64,000 bases of DNA from Nematostella vectensis (GCF_932526225.1 NC_064038.1:9361070-9425069); one strand, 5' to 3'. Numbered from the stretch's first letter, positions 34,101 to 46,440 are shown. The notes: generated from the letters alone by a model not told the origin. Numbers and translations are program-made.

Positions 34101-37100
34101 GCTGCTAATAGAAGTAACAATGATGTTACGAAACCAGAACCCGTCAACACTGGATACGAAAATATTGTCCCTGCGCGCATTTTTTTTTTTTAAATGAAAT
34201 ACCAAAATTACAAAACAAAAAGATAAGACTAAAATATTAAATCTTTTAATGAAAATAAGCACTTTCTGACATGATACTTTTTTCTGAATAAGTTGTCTTT
34301 TGTTGTTGATATTTTGCCGCCAAAATCCGGAGCGCGCGCGAGCTTATCACCGAAAATATCACGTGATTCTTAGTGCATGTCGCGTGCAACTCACCCTATT
34401 CCTTGTCATCGTGGTGCATCCCGCGAAGCAAGGCGAGAAATAATTTAAGCCTCCAGGTCCACACAAGGGACTGTACTTGTCAACGGAGCAGTTACACGCG
34501 GCATTGCACGCACCGCGCAGGCCTGTCAGTGAACTGAACCAGAAAAACATACCACGCATATTTATGGTGCTTTTTACCGAGTACAGTCTACCCCTCACAA
34601 CATGAGGATTTTTGGCAGGAGGGTCACAAGACAAAATTAGTTAACAGGTAGGCGAGTGCGACTGGTGCTACTGCGGTAACCTTATATTCTCTATATTAAA
34701 GAGTCCTCACATGGCAAGGTCGTTTGACTTCCCCTTATATATACTGCCTACCTCAAGCATGGGCTATACTTGAGAAAGTAACGTTTAGATGAAGTCTTCG
34801 TATTGTTCTGAAGACACCACAAGGTTTTTTTTACACATTAACATTATGTTGTGTTTTATGAAAATATGGCTTTGTTGCTGTGTGATAGCATGGCTGTGTT
34901 GTGATTTTGTTTTCTAGTGTTGTGACATGACGTCACTATTACGATATGACGTCACGTGTTACGATATGACGTCACATGTTACGATATGACGTCACATGTT
35001 ACGATATCACGTCACGTGTTACGATATGACGTCACATGTTATGATATGACGTCACGTTTTACGACATGACGTTATGTGTTACGATATGACTTCGTGGATA
35101 CCTGTTCGGGTAGGCGACGTCTACTCCTGCGTAGTTGTAATAGCTACATCCGGGTATGAGGAAGATAAGGGCTGTCCAGATCCCTATGAGCTGAAGGAAG
35201 AAAGTGCACCTCGCCGCCTTGGTCCACGCGTCTTTAAGTCCGAGGAACTTGACGATCATCGTGCCTGGGGAAGGAGCACAAGATGAATAAGGTTTGCCCA
35301 TTGTGTGGGTTATTGTGTGGTTTTAACGTTATGATGATATTGACCGTGATGATATAGTGACATGATATAATGATTATGAAAGTGGTAATTGTGATAATGA
35401 TGGCGATGGTTTGATGATAATGGCGATTATGATTATTTTAATGATTGAAATGGTGATGGTAATGGTAATGATGAAGCTGATGGTGACAATAGTTAAGATG
35501 ATAATGATGGTAGTGGTGATGGTTGTGATGACAACAATGATTATGATAACAAATATGATACAAACACACCAGCGAGGACGACGACTGTAGAAAACAATGA
35601 AACTGATTAGAAAAATTCACAGGCAAAAATTTAGACCATGTGTTCTGTCTGATAGTTAAAAACCGCACTCCACCAACCCATCACGTGGAATTCCAAATAA
35701 TTACGGTCTATCTAGGGCATGGACATTATGGTTTATAAACTCGCCTTTCTCTGTTCGCTATTGTGAAAATGACGTTTTCACCTATTTTTATCTGTCTCTG
35801 TGTACAAAATCTAGGTATTTTAATTGGAACGAGTTTAGACTTTATCACCAAGTCCTAGAGTTTTTCTCGGCCGCGCCGGCCTAACCGTCAACGTCGTATA
35901 GTACCTAAAGATAATGGTGGGCGGATCTAGCTTTTTGCTTATGGGGGGTTTGGCCCAAAAATATTCGTCATTATTTTACCTTCGTAACGATTTTTCAATG
36001 AACAGACACAATGAAAACCATTTAAAAAGGCGGCACAAGGGGGGGTTAACCCCTACCCCCCCCCCCCCCTCCGTAGATCCGCTACTGCTAATGAGAGTCT
36101 TACCCAGCGCGATGCCTCCCCCGGCTCCTGGGATGAGGATAAGTGCGACCGCGAGGCCGATCACTTCCGCCGTCCCGCCATACCGAATCCTGATAATCTT
36201 GAACAGAAACGGACCCGCTCCTGCACCAACAAGCGTGCTAAGGACCAATCAAAACAAGTGTTAGTATAGTTATGTGCTAAGGACCAATCAGAACAAGTGT
36301 TAGTTAAGTTGTGCTAAGGACCAATCAGAACAAGTGTTGGTATTGTTGTGCTAAGGACCAATTAGAACAAGTGTTAATATAGTTATGTGATAAAGACCAA
36401 TCAGAACAAGTGTTAGTAAAGTTGTGCTAAGGACCAATTAGAACAAGTGTTAGTATAGTTGTGCTAAGGACCAATCAAAACACGTGTTAGTATAGTTGTG
36501 CTAAGGACCAATCAGAACAAGTGTTAGTATAGTTGTGCTAAGGACCAATCAGAACAAGTGTTAGTATAGTTGTGCTAAGGACCAACCAGAACAAGTGTTA
36601 GTATAGTTGTGCTAAGGACCAATTAGAACAAGTGTTAGTATAGTTGTGCTAAGGACCAATCTAAACAAGTGTTAGTATAGTTGTGCTAAGAAACAATCAG
36701 AACAAGTGTTAGTATAGTTGTGCTAAGGACCAACCAGAAAAGTGTTAGTGTAGTTGTGCTAAGGACCAATCAGAACAAGTGTTAGTGTAGTTGTGCTAAG
36801 GACCAATCAAAAGTGTTAGTAAAATTGTGCTAAGGACCAATTCAAAAAGAATGCCAGTCAAATGCGCTAAAAGCTTATCAGAGAGCTAGTGTTGTTCTAT
36901 AATCATCAGGGGCTGATCTAGCTTTTCGCTAAAAGGGGGGGTTTGGCTCAGTGACAAAGAGGAGAGGGGGTATTTTTTGTTACATTTGGCATTCTAGCCT
37001 CCCAAAGGGGGGGGGGGCTAACCCCCTAAACCCTCCCCCTAGATCCTTCTTCCGCATAGTACGTATGGCACCAATCCTAAGTATACGCGCCTGATTATAA

Positions 37101-39262
37101 TTTTTATCATATGTTAATAATGAAAAGAGACATACGCTTAAATACGCACAATACCATGCTAACCTTGCCGTGAGCGCCATATTCTGGAACATGTAGGTCC
37201 CATTCCTTAACATGCTCTTAGTAGCAGGGACAATATCGGCAAGGTTCCCGGTGGTCCGGTCCCTCTTTTGTATAATGCCTTTAGCAATAGCTTCATCTCG
37301 CCTTCTCTTTGCCCCTGGCAGCTGCCTGGGGAACCCCAATAGAATTCCACCAATCAGAAATAGAAAGCAGCCGCTGACCAGTGGTCCTAGCCACCAGGCG
37401 CCAATCCACCGAGGATCCCTGGGACTGAGACGGACTCCTGCAGGCTTGAAGCAAAATAAAACAAGTTTTGATAACCGGCTTTTAGATCGTCTAAAGCGCA
37501 AAGCACAAACACAAGCTAACAATCGGGCCCGACTTGCGTGGATGTCGAATTTTGTTCTATTTTTGGGGCAGTGGTCCCGTTTGTGCTGATCTCTGGGTCA
37601 ATTCTCAATCTCAAGATGTTAAAGAAAGGAGAAGAAAGATTAATTAAAGATTAATTTAGACATTCTAAATTATTCATGGTTGTTTTATTCTATCGCAATA
37701 GGAAGAAGCCCTGGCCAAGGCAGAGTGGATTGACAATGATTTAAGCGAAATGAAAATCTCAAAATGAATCTCGAGTAACACTCTAGATATTTGGAATTAG
37801 GAAAAATAAGGGGATAAAAAGGGAAACGGATGCTGTTAAATTTGTAATACCTGCTTGATATCCACAAAAATGCTTAATAGTTTCCCTCCAATCATGTTTC
37901 CAAACCCAGGCCCCAGCATCGCCGTGGAGAAGAAAACTCCAAGATAAAACGAGGAGTACTTGGGCGAGACATTTTCGTCAATGTACGCTGGCCCTAATGT
38001 GTGCAGTGGGGTGGTCCCTGCGCCCGAAAGCAGCTGGGCAAAGATGAATACGATCATGTAGGAGCTGTCAGCGAGCTCATCTGTGTTGCTACATCCGGGA
38101 CTTTGTCGCGGGGTGGTGGAGTTGAGGGAGCAGACGGCGCTGCTACTGCGTAACACCGCTGAAAGTTCAAATGACAAGTAGTTGGATATCATCTCGCCGA
38201 TTTCCTTCTTGCTTCAATCATTTAATATCTTTGATGCGTTTTCAATGGTCAGCACTGAAATGGCTTCCAATAACGCCACCTCACCGCAAGGCCCAATCAA
38301 AAAGCACCAAATGTAGTTAAATGACATCGTACTCACACCCCTCCAAGTTGTACTTCTCGTGCATAAAGTGAGGCAAGCTGAACATAACACATCCCAGGCC
38401 CGTAAGAATCCCTCCGAAACCCAACCACTTGGTCTTGTGTCCGTAACCACCATAGAAGCTGACAAAACTGACAAGAATCAGCGCAGTGATGTCATTGGCT
38501 GAGACAAGAAGCCCTGTCTGTTTGCTGTTGAACGAGTACCGTCGCTCCAAGGTCGGGATTGCGATACTTACGAATGAATTTACCGCCATTGCTGCAAAAT
38601 GGGATGGAATTTCGTCAGAAAATATAGAAAAGGAAGAAAGCCTTCCAGGGAAGATTACAAGCTGTTAAAACCTTTTAATAGTGAAATGCTAAATTACTTT
38701 CTCCTAGTTCATCCCCTGGGACAGTCTATGTCACTTAAAATATGGTAAACGCTCCCGACGGAAAATAAAGTACCGGTTTTTAAATCAACAAAACGCAAGT
38801 GGTCTAACCTAGACTCATTGCTTGTCTTACAAGGGGGGGGTGGCCAAGGGGGGCCGGTACCCCTCCCTTAGCTGCCAAAAATACAGTTGTATTGTTGTAA
38901 TATATGAGGCCTTGTTAAAAATCCTGGCTAGGCTGCTGGGGGGCGTAGTGTCACTGCAACTTATACTACTTATAGGAGCTTGTGGATGGACAAGAGAGAC
39001 CTTGGATGTCCCACACCAAAATACATACCGTATATTTTACGCAGACCGCTTCCTTACCTTGAAACAAACTGAATAAACTGATAAAGACCAAAAACCATCT
39101 TGGAGATCTTAGAAACTGCAAACAACGTGGTCTGAACCCCCGCCAGCCCCAGGCCTCCTCCTCATTCGGCTCCAGGTCCCTCTCGGCCTGATGATTCTCC
39201 CCATTCGGCAGGGATTCCACGACGGTCACTTGAGCCCTGACCTTGTTGTTATTATTACCCAT
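31167..39262 (-). CDS. SLCO: Organic anion transporter polypeptide (OATP/SLCO family), 10 exons
   Basis: A plasma-membrane carrier of amphipathic organic anions, 12 membrane spans. Exons in gene order: 39058-39262, 38337-38591, 37851-38158, 37164-37444, 36104-36237, 35102-35264, 34395-34533, 33766-33938, 32184-32398 and 31167-31375, joining in phase to 693 residues. The OATP signature DPRWIGAWWLGPL is at residues 266-278. A Cys-rich Kazal-like loop (about residues 440-520: CNCSVDKYSPLCG, FAGC, NCACVE, LCERQC) sits between TM9 and TM10. Exon 10 starts at 31375: only that acceptor keeps phase and gives a single TM12 (LMAAALPIN-AISCIAYFISW). A TTTCTCCCCAG just before the ATG suggests an upstream 5' UTR exon. 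The ligand and subfamily are not resolved. Confidence 0.92.
31879..32110. mobile_element. MITE, family A, copy 5
   Basis: Lies in SLCO intron 9. Ends TTGTCACCAGTTGACTTCCG and GGAAGTAAACTGGTCACAAT match the family. The flanking TTAA is not clearly kept. A poly-C run sits just upstream at about 31,727-31,746. Confidence 0.6.
32425..32800. repeat. GAT/GGT-rich low-complexity tract
   Basis: Degenerate GATGGTGATAATGGT-like triplets in SLCO intron 8. The His/Thr-rich minus frame is an artefact. Confidence 0.75.
32875..33800 (-). repeat. Minisatellite of 49-bp units copying the SLCO exon 8 splice donor
   Basis: Nineteen units (48-50 bases), the last being the real end of exon 8. Read on the minus strand each unit carries ACCATTCCAT, AAGAT, and a junction such as GATAAG|GTAAGGGTGG or GATGAG|GTAAGGGTGG. 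About 16 of the 18 extra copies keep GT at the donor; two have GC. An in-frame TAA immediately follows the junction (AGG TAA), so a shifted donor would truncate the protein. Confidence 0.9.
33998..34110. repeat. Degraded family-C MITE fragment
   Basis: AGCGGCTTGGCCAGGAT, GGGGGCCCAAACGG and TACTGTATTTTTGGCTGCTA match the 27,960-28,120 element. It lies in SLCO intron 7. Confidence 0.5.
34925..35075. repeat. 20-bp tandem repeat carrying CRE sites
   Basis: Seven to eight units of TGTTACGATATGACGTCACA type in SLCO intron 6. Six contain the full palindromic cAMP-response element TGACGTCA (first at 34928-34935), and some also CACGTG. It ends about 30 bases from exon 6. Confidence 0.88.
35320..35570. 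repeat. GAT-rich low-complexity tract
   Basis: Degenerate GATGATAATGGT-like triplets in SLCO intron 5, similar to 32,425-32,800. No gene. Confidence 0.65.
36234..36860 (-). repeat. Minisatellite of 37-bp units copying the SLCO exon 5 splice acceptor
   Basis: About 17 units directly abut exon 5. On the minus strand a typical unit reads TACTAAC (a perfect branch-point consensus), a pyrimidine-rich ACTTGTTCTGATTGGT, then CCTTAG|CAC. The exon-proximal unit supplies the real acceptor at 36237. On the plus strand each unit holds GGACCAATCAGAAC, which contains a CCAAT box. Using any upstream copy would bring in an in-frame TAG. Confidence 0.9.
38828..38945. repeat. Family-C MITE fragment, copy 3
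   Basis: GGGGGGGTGGCCAAGGGG, CTGCCAAAAATACAG and AAAAATCCTGGCTAGGCTGCT match 27,960-28,120. It lies in SLCO intron 1. Confidence 0.55.
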
Positions 39263-42200
39263 GCTGCTATCTGGGGGAGAAAGCAGATGTATCAGGAATA
39301 TAAGTGGGAATGGTTTACAGACTGGAAGGTTGGATTGAGCATTAATTACAGTGTTGATTTGGAAATTGTTAATTTCATCAGTCGCGTGACTGTGTGGCGT
39401 GACTGTGTGTGAAGGCTGTCACGGAAGCCATGGTACAGATGCTGATACACTTCAGAATATTTAGAAAGAAACAGGCTTAGCATGATGAGTTATTGTGTTT
39501 CGTGGTGTTAGTACAGTTTATGTATAAAATCGCAACGGCTTCGAAAGAAAGTGATAGAATAACTGTTCTGACATACCTCCGAGAAGAAAGCAAAGAAAAA
39601 AAAAGAGGGAGAGATTTATCACCTTCACAAAGGAATGGTTTAATCCACAAAGGAAAGTATCAAAATATCATTGTAGAATCACTCACTAAGATAGTCAGAA
39701 GCTCTTATAAGAAATTCAAGCGTAGCTAGAGGTTGGGGCGGAAGGAACACCCCCCCTCCCCCCCCTCCCACTATCGACCACTAAAAACCGGTCTAACATG
39801 ATATCCATTCGCCTGTGCACACCCCCTTGGGGAAGTCCTGCCTGCGCGTACCCGGATTCTGACGCGCGAGAGTCTTTTGGTCGAAGGCATGTACAATTCA
39901 AACATCTGAGGCTAGCTCGAGAGGCACTTAACCTAAAGATGCTACATCTTTGTGGGACCACCGTAATCTCGCAAGGGCATGAAACGGTATAAAATATCTG
40001 CTGATACTATGATAAGAATGGAAAAAAAGAGAGTTTGGGGAAACTCCTTAGTTTTGTTTAATTGATATAGCACCAAAGATATTTGCAAAAAGGCTGTATA
40101 AAACAAGGGGTTTTGTTTTAGGCGTTTTGGAATTGTTATTTAGCACACGGTGTTGAAGTCTTATATTGAACGCAGATGTTTTTCGCTGGCGTTTTTAGGC
40201 TTTGCATTTTTCTTCTTTTGAGTAAGGGAATACGAAATCCTATCTTGAGCCATGCAGAGGCCATTCCAGGATTGTTGTGTTAGGCTGTCATGTCGTTTAC
40301 ATCACACATATGTAACAGTAGTCAACAAGTTATAGATGTTATTTCCCCTCAAGGAATAGTACGTAGTACTTTAAGTAACTAAAGGTGTAACTCGAAAATG
40401 ATTGGCTTATCTATCAGCGTTTCTGTCTCCGGTTGAAATTTTGGCTGTTCTCAAGAACCGTCTATATCTGTTTTTACTTTGAATGCCATTCAAAGTGGCT
40501 TAATCCTTAAAAAATACGCTTGAATAAACTCAGCTTACAACTTTCAATGGACTGGGGAATTTTGGATTCCGTACAGTACCATAAACAAACTATCGCCATA
40601 CCTTAAAATTGTGGAAACTATAATTCAATCCAAAAACGAACAGAGAATCCAACCTTGTCTGGCGATCTTTCCAAATGCGGGTTTCTTAGCCTCGATAGCC
40701 AAATTTTAGTAGTTTCTGTACACTAAATTTTGATCACAGCAGAGCTCTCATGAAGATAACGACAAAAACGTGTTGCGGAGCTCACGTCTTTTCGTGACGA
40801 ATTTCTGAACAAAATCCACTTATACACACACAATCTAATCTTCCCCAAAATCCCTGATTCATCTAATCCAAGCGTGCTTATAAACCCTCAGGCCGAATAT
40901 CAAATATCTTTGTTGCTCTGAGCATTGATTGATAAGGACGAAATGCCTGCATTAAACTCTGCTTGAATTCATCTTACATTCCTAACCCGTTTTGTCATCA
41001 GCGTTTGCTATCAGCATACGAACAAGTAATTGCCTCACGTTCGGTCGGTGTCAATTGATAAGAATGCAACAGTGAACTGGCAATAAAACGGTTTGGGAAC
41101 ATCTTTTCAAATGAATGCTGACTCCCATGAAAATTATAAGAGCTAGAATTAAAATATACTAGCAACGAAGCTATTGTCTAGGTAGAGAATGTATCTGCTT
41201 TTACTATTCCGATATCATTGATGGGTGTAGGGTTGGTGTAAAATGCATTGTCTTTTGTAAACCTTCGGTTGAAGTTTAGTAAAGCTGCCCCCTTCTCCTA
41301 TACACTCAGACGACATAACCATTGTCTAGAAAGAGAATGATTCAGCACTTGAAAAAGGGGGGGGGGGGGGATGTTCTATGCCTTGGTAGGTTAACAATGG
41401 GGATACCGCCAAAGGATCTGCAACTCTGACACCTTTAGGGGAAAAACTATCGACCAAAAAAACATTCCCTAAGGATAACAAACACCAATATTCATACCCT
41501 ATCTAGGACAGCAATCAAGATTCGGGGCCGTGTTTTGGACAACAACTTTACTAGGGAGTCTCACAGATCCCCAACGGATAACATAATAAATACCAGGTAA
41601 CAAGTAAAAATTAGTTTTCTGTTCAGCACGTCCCCGTATAGCCAATATAACGAGCTAATCCCTCCCCGTTATTTTCGCACAGACGATGATATCTGTGTGT
41701 ACTACGTGGCCTTAGTATAAGCAGTACCACTTGAATGTAACACTCAGAGGTTAATAACCTTTTATTCGAGATAACATAATAGTAACATATAGACAAATGA
41801 CCTCTTGATCATCCCTGAAACATTAGCATGACGCTGTCCGGAACGCAATCCGGAAAAACTTGAATACGCTTACGTCATTCTGTTGGATACGGCCGGATAC
41901 GTGTGGACAGAGCCTTATCCAAGCGTCTTAGACACAGTCTAAGTTGTAAGACGACGTACTAATGTGCTGTCTGAAACAAGGTCACAATCATCCTCGGAAA
42001 CTCCAGAGGTACCCAGAAAGCCTTGCGGGCAAAAGTCTCTACCGGTTGGCAGACAAAAAAGGATCTTAGAGCAAGAAAAAGCCATGGTCCTTAACTCTTA
42101 TTGATGACAATCAATCCTTGCGTAAGAATTATAGAATCAAATTTCTTAATGGTAAGTTGATGGTAAGATGGTAAGCCCTTTTTAAAAGTGTTATAAAAAT

Positions 42201-42309
42201 ATATTCGCGTTCTGGTCTATTACATGATGTTAAGATCATTCATTCTAGAAAGGCCAATTACCAGAACATGGATAAAGTACTCGGATTGTCTCACGTCCGG
42301 TTTATTGCT

Positions 42310-42420
42310 GCTAAACGTGTATAAATACACGCGGGTCACGTGTCCACGAGACCGCGAGCACGTGTTTTAAAAATGAACGCACGTGTTGCATTGTGGGCTA
42401 TACCACTCGGTTGATAAAAA
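42310..42420. promoter_or_regulatory. Promoter-like block with TATA and three E-boxes
   Basis: GTATAAATACACGCG is followed by three CACGTG E-boxes within about 65 bases and by GCATTGTGGGC. The block is more GC-rich than its surroundings. It could serve SLCO (minus) or an unseen gene. No transcript start can be assigned from sequence. Confidence 0.3.
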
Positions 42421-43544
42421 CCAAGACTTCTATGTTTTTTTTACGAAGATCTGCTACTAACGCCAAAAATTTGAACAGAATTTCTGAAAAATTTTCTTAA
42501 AATAAAAATAACAACAGTTACTTTAAACCCTGTCTGGTTTTAAAGAGAAGGTTAAACTGATATATTGAAAATTCCGATTATCAGAGAAAAAAGGGAAATG
42601 GTTTGAGATATCGAGGTTAATGTATGGAAAACGGCTTATAGGGAGGGAAATGGTTTGAGATATCGAATGTAATGTATAGAGAATGACCTATAGAAAGCGT
42701 AAGGTTTCGAGTTTTCAGGGTTTCACTGTACTTGAAATAAGCACATTGAAATAAGATTTGTAAAGTCCATAATTATTTTAGAATGTAAATCTGTTACCTC
42801 TTTTATAACTATGACACTTTCCATAAGGAAAGTCTATGTGAATGAGGGCCCAAGAATGGTCCCGAAAATTGGCGGGATGTGTTTGCAAAGTCGTCATGAT
42901 CGCGCAATTAGTTTTAAGTATAACTGTTGACGTTTCTTTGCTCGTAAATATATTGGTGGTACTTTGATGAAACTAAATCGGCGCCAGCAAGGTTTTTAAG
43001 GTGCTATGACCTTTGTGTCTCATTACCACGCAGAGCTTATTAAAATAGCATCCATCATGTACCATAGATACACTTTGCCACACTAAACCTTGAAGAGGAT
43101 TATACCGATATTAGTGTACTTGAGTGTTAGTATAGCTCCTGTTAAGGACAAGTACTCACTTAAGACTCAAAAGAAGCGTTCAAGCGCTGCATTGTGTACA
43201 CCGAGACATACTAAAGTGGCTGTCTCAAATCTCTGAGGTCAAACACCTGCTTAATGTACAGAAGATTCAGTAGCCGATCAGTATCAGAAATACTTGTGTC
43301 CCTCTTTAGTGTGGCCACGGTAGCGCGCCCAAGCAAGGGGTATGACACTTAACAATTATTGACTAAGGGCGCGTTTTTTTCCTATCATTCTGGAATGGGA
43401 ATGGTTGGTAGAGAATGTTCAGAATGGCCTTCATTCCATTCCGGAATGGGAACGCGGGATAAACGATGAACGCGCGCTTTTTCTATTCTAATCATTCTTT
43501 TTCGGAATCACGAGTAAAAAAAACGCGCCCTGAGACCGCAGTGC

Positions 43545-43700
43545 CGTAGCAGTCCTCGAAATATTGGGGGGGGGAGGGGGCACAATACCGAAAATTTTGC
43601 AATATTGGAGGCACAGCCACGTATCATCTACTGGTTATTTCCTTATAATTTTTCAAAATATTGGGGGGCACGTGCTCCCAGTGCTATGGCCCTGGACCGA
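43545..43700. repeat. Dispersed poly-G repeat, family B, copy 4
   Basis: GCCGTAGCAGTCCTCGAAAT, GGAGGCACAGCCACG and GGGGGGCACGTGCTCCC match the copies at 14.0 and 47.9 kb. Confidence 0.6.
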
Positions 43701-44440
43701 GGGAAACAGTGTTTTGTGGACCTGAGACGGCCGTTATCATACAAAGATCGAAGAGAGTGTAAAAGAGAACAAACAAAAATTTAACTAAAAAATATAATTT
43801 ATTAAAATGGCAATGTTAAAGCAAATATTTTAAAAAGATAAAATCCTTTGAAAAAGAATAATATGAAAGTCCAAAAGAATTTTAATTCTTTAAAACATTG
43901 GCCTTGTGTTTGGTGATTGGTCACGTGACTGTCGGTTTTAACATTTCCATTATTCCCAGACAACTCCGGAAAAAGTGAACTAGAAAATAGGATACGCGGA
44001 AAACTGTATGAACTTTGATATTGGTATTTCTGATACTGATTACTGCTAAATTAGCCAATAAACACGAGGGAAACAGTTTTGATTGATTATTTCTTGAAAG
44101 CTATCAAGGTGGCCACGGTAGCGCTCGTCGCATTGTAACGAGAAGAAATTATTCGTAAAATATGCTTAAAAACATTTTAAAAAAATCTCGTTTTACGATT
44201 TTTTCCACCAAAAGCATGTTTGATTTCGCCGGTTTTGGAGCATTTTCTTTTTGCATTTTCTATGTGCTTTTTTTTTCTTCACAAGAATGTATGATTTCAA
44301 ACTGTTTCTTATTTTATGTGTATCCCTAAAAATAGTAGAAAAATGTTTTCCAAGAAAATGAATTTGAATGCAAGTCTAGTCAGATAGATCCGTTTTGCAT
44401 GATGCCGCATTTATCTAGTTACTTGATTTGTAGGAACTTG

Positions 44441-44878
44441 TCATGGGATTAAAAAAAATACTCTCATCGATGCACAAAAAAGGAAAAAGGAAAGAATGAA
44501 ACGAAACACACAGACTGTGAAAAGATAGCAAAACCATTTCGAAGCCTCTGGCATGGGTGCTAACCTCCTCTCCAGGCCCCTATCATTAGCGGTGACACAA
44601 TAAAACTTTTTCGGGTATCGATCCTTCACATTTGGCACTAGGCTTTCAGCGTACTCGGAGAAAATAAAAGCGTGTGCTTGAACAACGGCGGCCATGTTGG
44701 TTTGTTTGACCACCTTTTCATAAACTTCATAACAAAAGAAAGTTTCAGGACTGAATACAAGCAATAGATAGAGAACGAAGCATTGCCCTAAGCATTGACC
44801 TTTGGCTCTCCCAAACTTAAGCTTGGACTTATCGTCGGTGAAATAGTAAACAAGATAAGAACAGTGCAAAAATATCAT
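44441..44878 (-). CDS. Possible orphan exon (doubtful)
   Basis: A 145-codon open frame. An internal ATG at 44695 in good context (CCAACATGGCCGCC) starts MAAVVQAHAFIFSEYAESLV, followed by a charged segment with NVKDRYPKKFYC. A GTTAGC donor near 44,565 could end a first exon of about 43 codons. Beyond it the frame becomes Phe-rich and looks intronic. I recognise no family and find no partner exon. It may be a real first exon or chance. Confidence 0.25.
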   Translation of the reverse strand: MIFLHCSYLVYYFTDDKSKLKFGRAKGQCLGQCFVLYLLLVFSPETFFCYEVYEKVVKQTNMAAVVQAHAFIFSEYAESLVPNVKDRYPKKFYCVTANDRGLERRLAPMPEASKWFCYLFTVCVFRFILSFFLFCASMRVFFLIP

Positions 44879-46064
44879 TCCGGAATCGCATGGTCTTTAT
44901 GCATGACGTATGACGGAAAAAAGTGTCTGGCTTCTGGCGGGGATCCTATGCGCGTTACTATTAATAGAAAGGAAAATAGCAACCTTTTGTGAAAATAATA
45001 ATACGTTTGGTTCGTTACCTGTATCAAGAGCAAAATATGAGAAATACCTGAAGGCTCTCGAAACCTAGTGAAATAATAGCATGTTATTTCTTAAGATTTG
45101 ATTAAAATAACAAAAAGAGGAACAAGCAAATTCAAAAACGCCTTCATCTATAAATTGAAACATTAAACAAAAATATCAAACTGTGACTTCCACTTTAAAC
45201 CAGGAAGATTACTGTAAGTAAAAAAAGTCGAATGATATTACGTGGTCGAAAACTACTGTACATGATTAAAACAATCACCTCGCTTTTAGATAGGCCTGAT
45301 ATTGAATATAAAGCGAACACGGCTGAACTAGTTAAAACTACTGAACTACATGATTACAAGAATCGCCCCACTTCATGACCTGCTCGCAAAAGATAAGCAT
45401 CGACTCAGATTATTTTTAGAAAACCTACAAATATGATTTGCCTACCATTAGATGAGAAGTCTTCTACGGGAGTATACTTGTATTCCATGTCAGTAATACA
45501 CTCACAAAACTCCAACGATTATATTCCATGTACTCAAATGGATCTAGGACCGCGCTAGTATTTATAGCTCGCTGTAGCCTCTCGCACAAGTTGAAGTTCA
45601 AATGCAAATCAGATTTTGTTTTATATCAAGGATCTAGAAGATGTCGTGACGTAAAATGTAGGCGTCTTGTCACTGGTACCCGGTCTCTCATTTTCCTAGA
45701 CTAACCGCAGAATGAATGAAATGCGACAGAATACTCCAAAGGGAACCAAAAATTGTGGTTTGCTGTGACGATAAAATAGTACTCTTTGACTGTAAGAGCA
45801 ACAAAGAACAGGACAGGGCAGAAAAGCTGAGTCCGGAATGCTCTATCGAGTTCAAGTGGGATTTGCGGCAGCTTCTCTCTAAGATGATTTGTATTTAATT
45901 CAGTTCAAATCCAGAGTTACGTACGTGACAATTTTTATGACCGATTTTTTAGCCTCACTTATGATATATAAAGCGGATTTCAAGAATTATTCGCTAACCC
46001 TGGAGAAGTGCTCACACTCTTGTTCAGTCTTGTTCTTTGGCGATATCCGCTAATAGCAACATAG

Positions 46065-46440
46065 AACACATGTTGTGCTGTGTTGTGCAGTTCTGTGTGT
46101 TGTCTTGTATGATGTGTTGTACAGTGTAGTACAGGTTATGTATTCTGTGTTTATGTCTTGTGCTATACTGTGTTGCTTTTTTGTAGTTTTGTGTGTTATA
46201 TGTTGTGTTGTTCTGTGTAGTGCAGTTCTGTGTTTATGTGTTGTGCTATACTGTGTTTTGTTGTGTTGCACTGTTTTGCAGTTCAGTCTGTTGTGTTGTG
46301 TTGCGTTGCGTTGCGTTGCTTTGCGTTGCGTTGCGTTGTGTTGTGTTGTGTTTTGTTGTGCCGTGTTGCGCGTATTGTTTTGCCGTGTTGCGTATTGTTG
46401 CGTTGTCTGGTGTTGCGTAGCGTTGTGTTGTGCTTCCGAA
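46065..46440. repeat. Degenerate TGTGT/GCGTT pentanucleotide tract
   Basis: Runs of TGTTGTGTTG passing into GCGTTGCGTTGCGTTG. It opens long Cys/Val-rich plus and Thr/Gln-rich minus frames, none credible as genes. Confidence 0.85.

Larger units (their letters stand above)
39280..44440. other. Long AT-rich region without a confident gene
   Basis: Upstream of SLCO. Short open frames at 39493-39729, 39716-39961 and 39798-39992 have no domain support. Poly-G runs are at about 41,358-41,370 and 43,565-43,572, and a family-B repeat is at about 43,545-43,700. A promoter-like block at about 42,310-42,420 is listed separately. A SLCO 5' UTR exon may lie somewhere here. Confidence 0.4.

Noticed and set aside
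37445..37522. Extension of SLCO exon 4 upstream
   Set aside because: The open frame continues into the intron; the phase-compatible acceptor TTCAAG is at 37445-37446.
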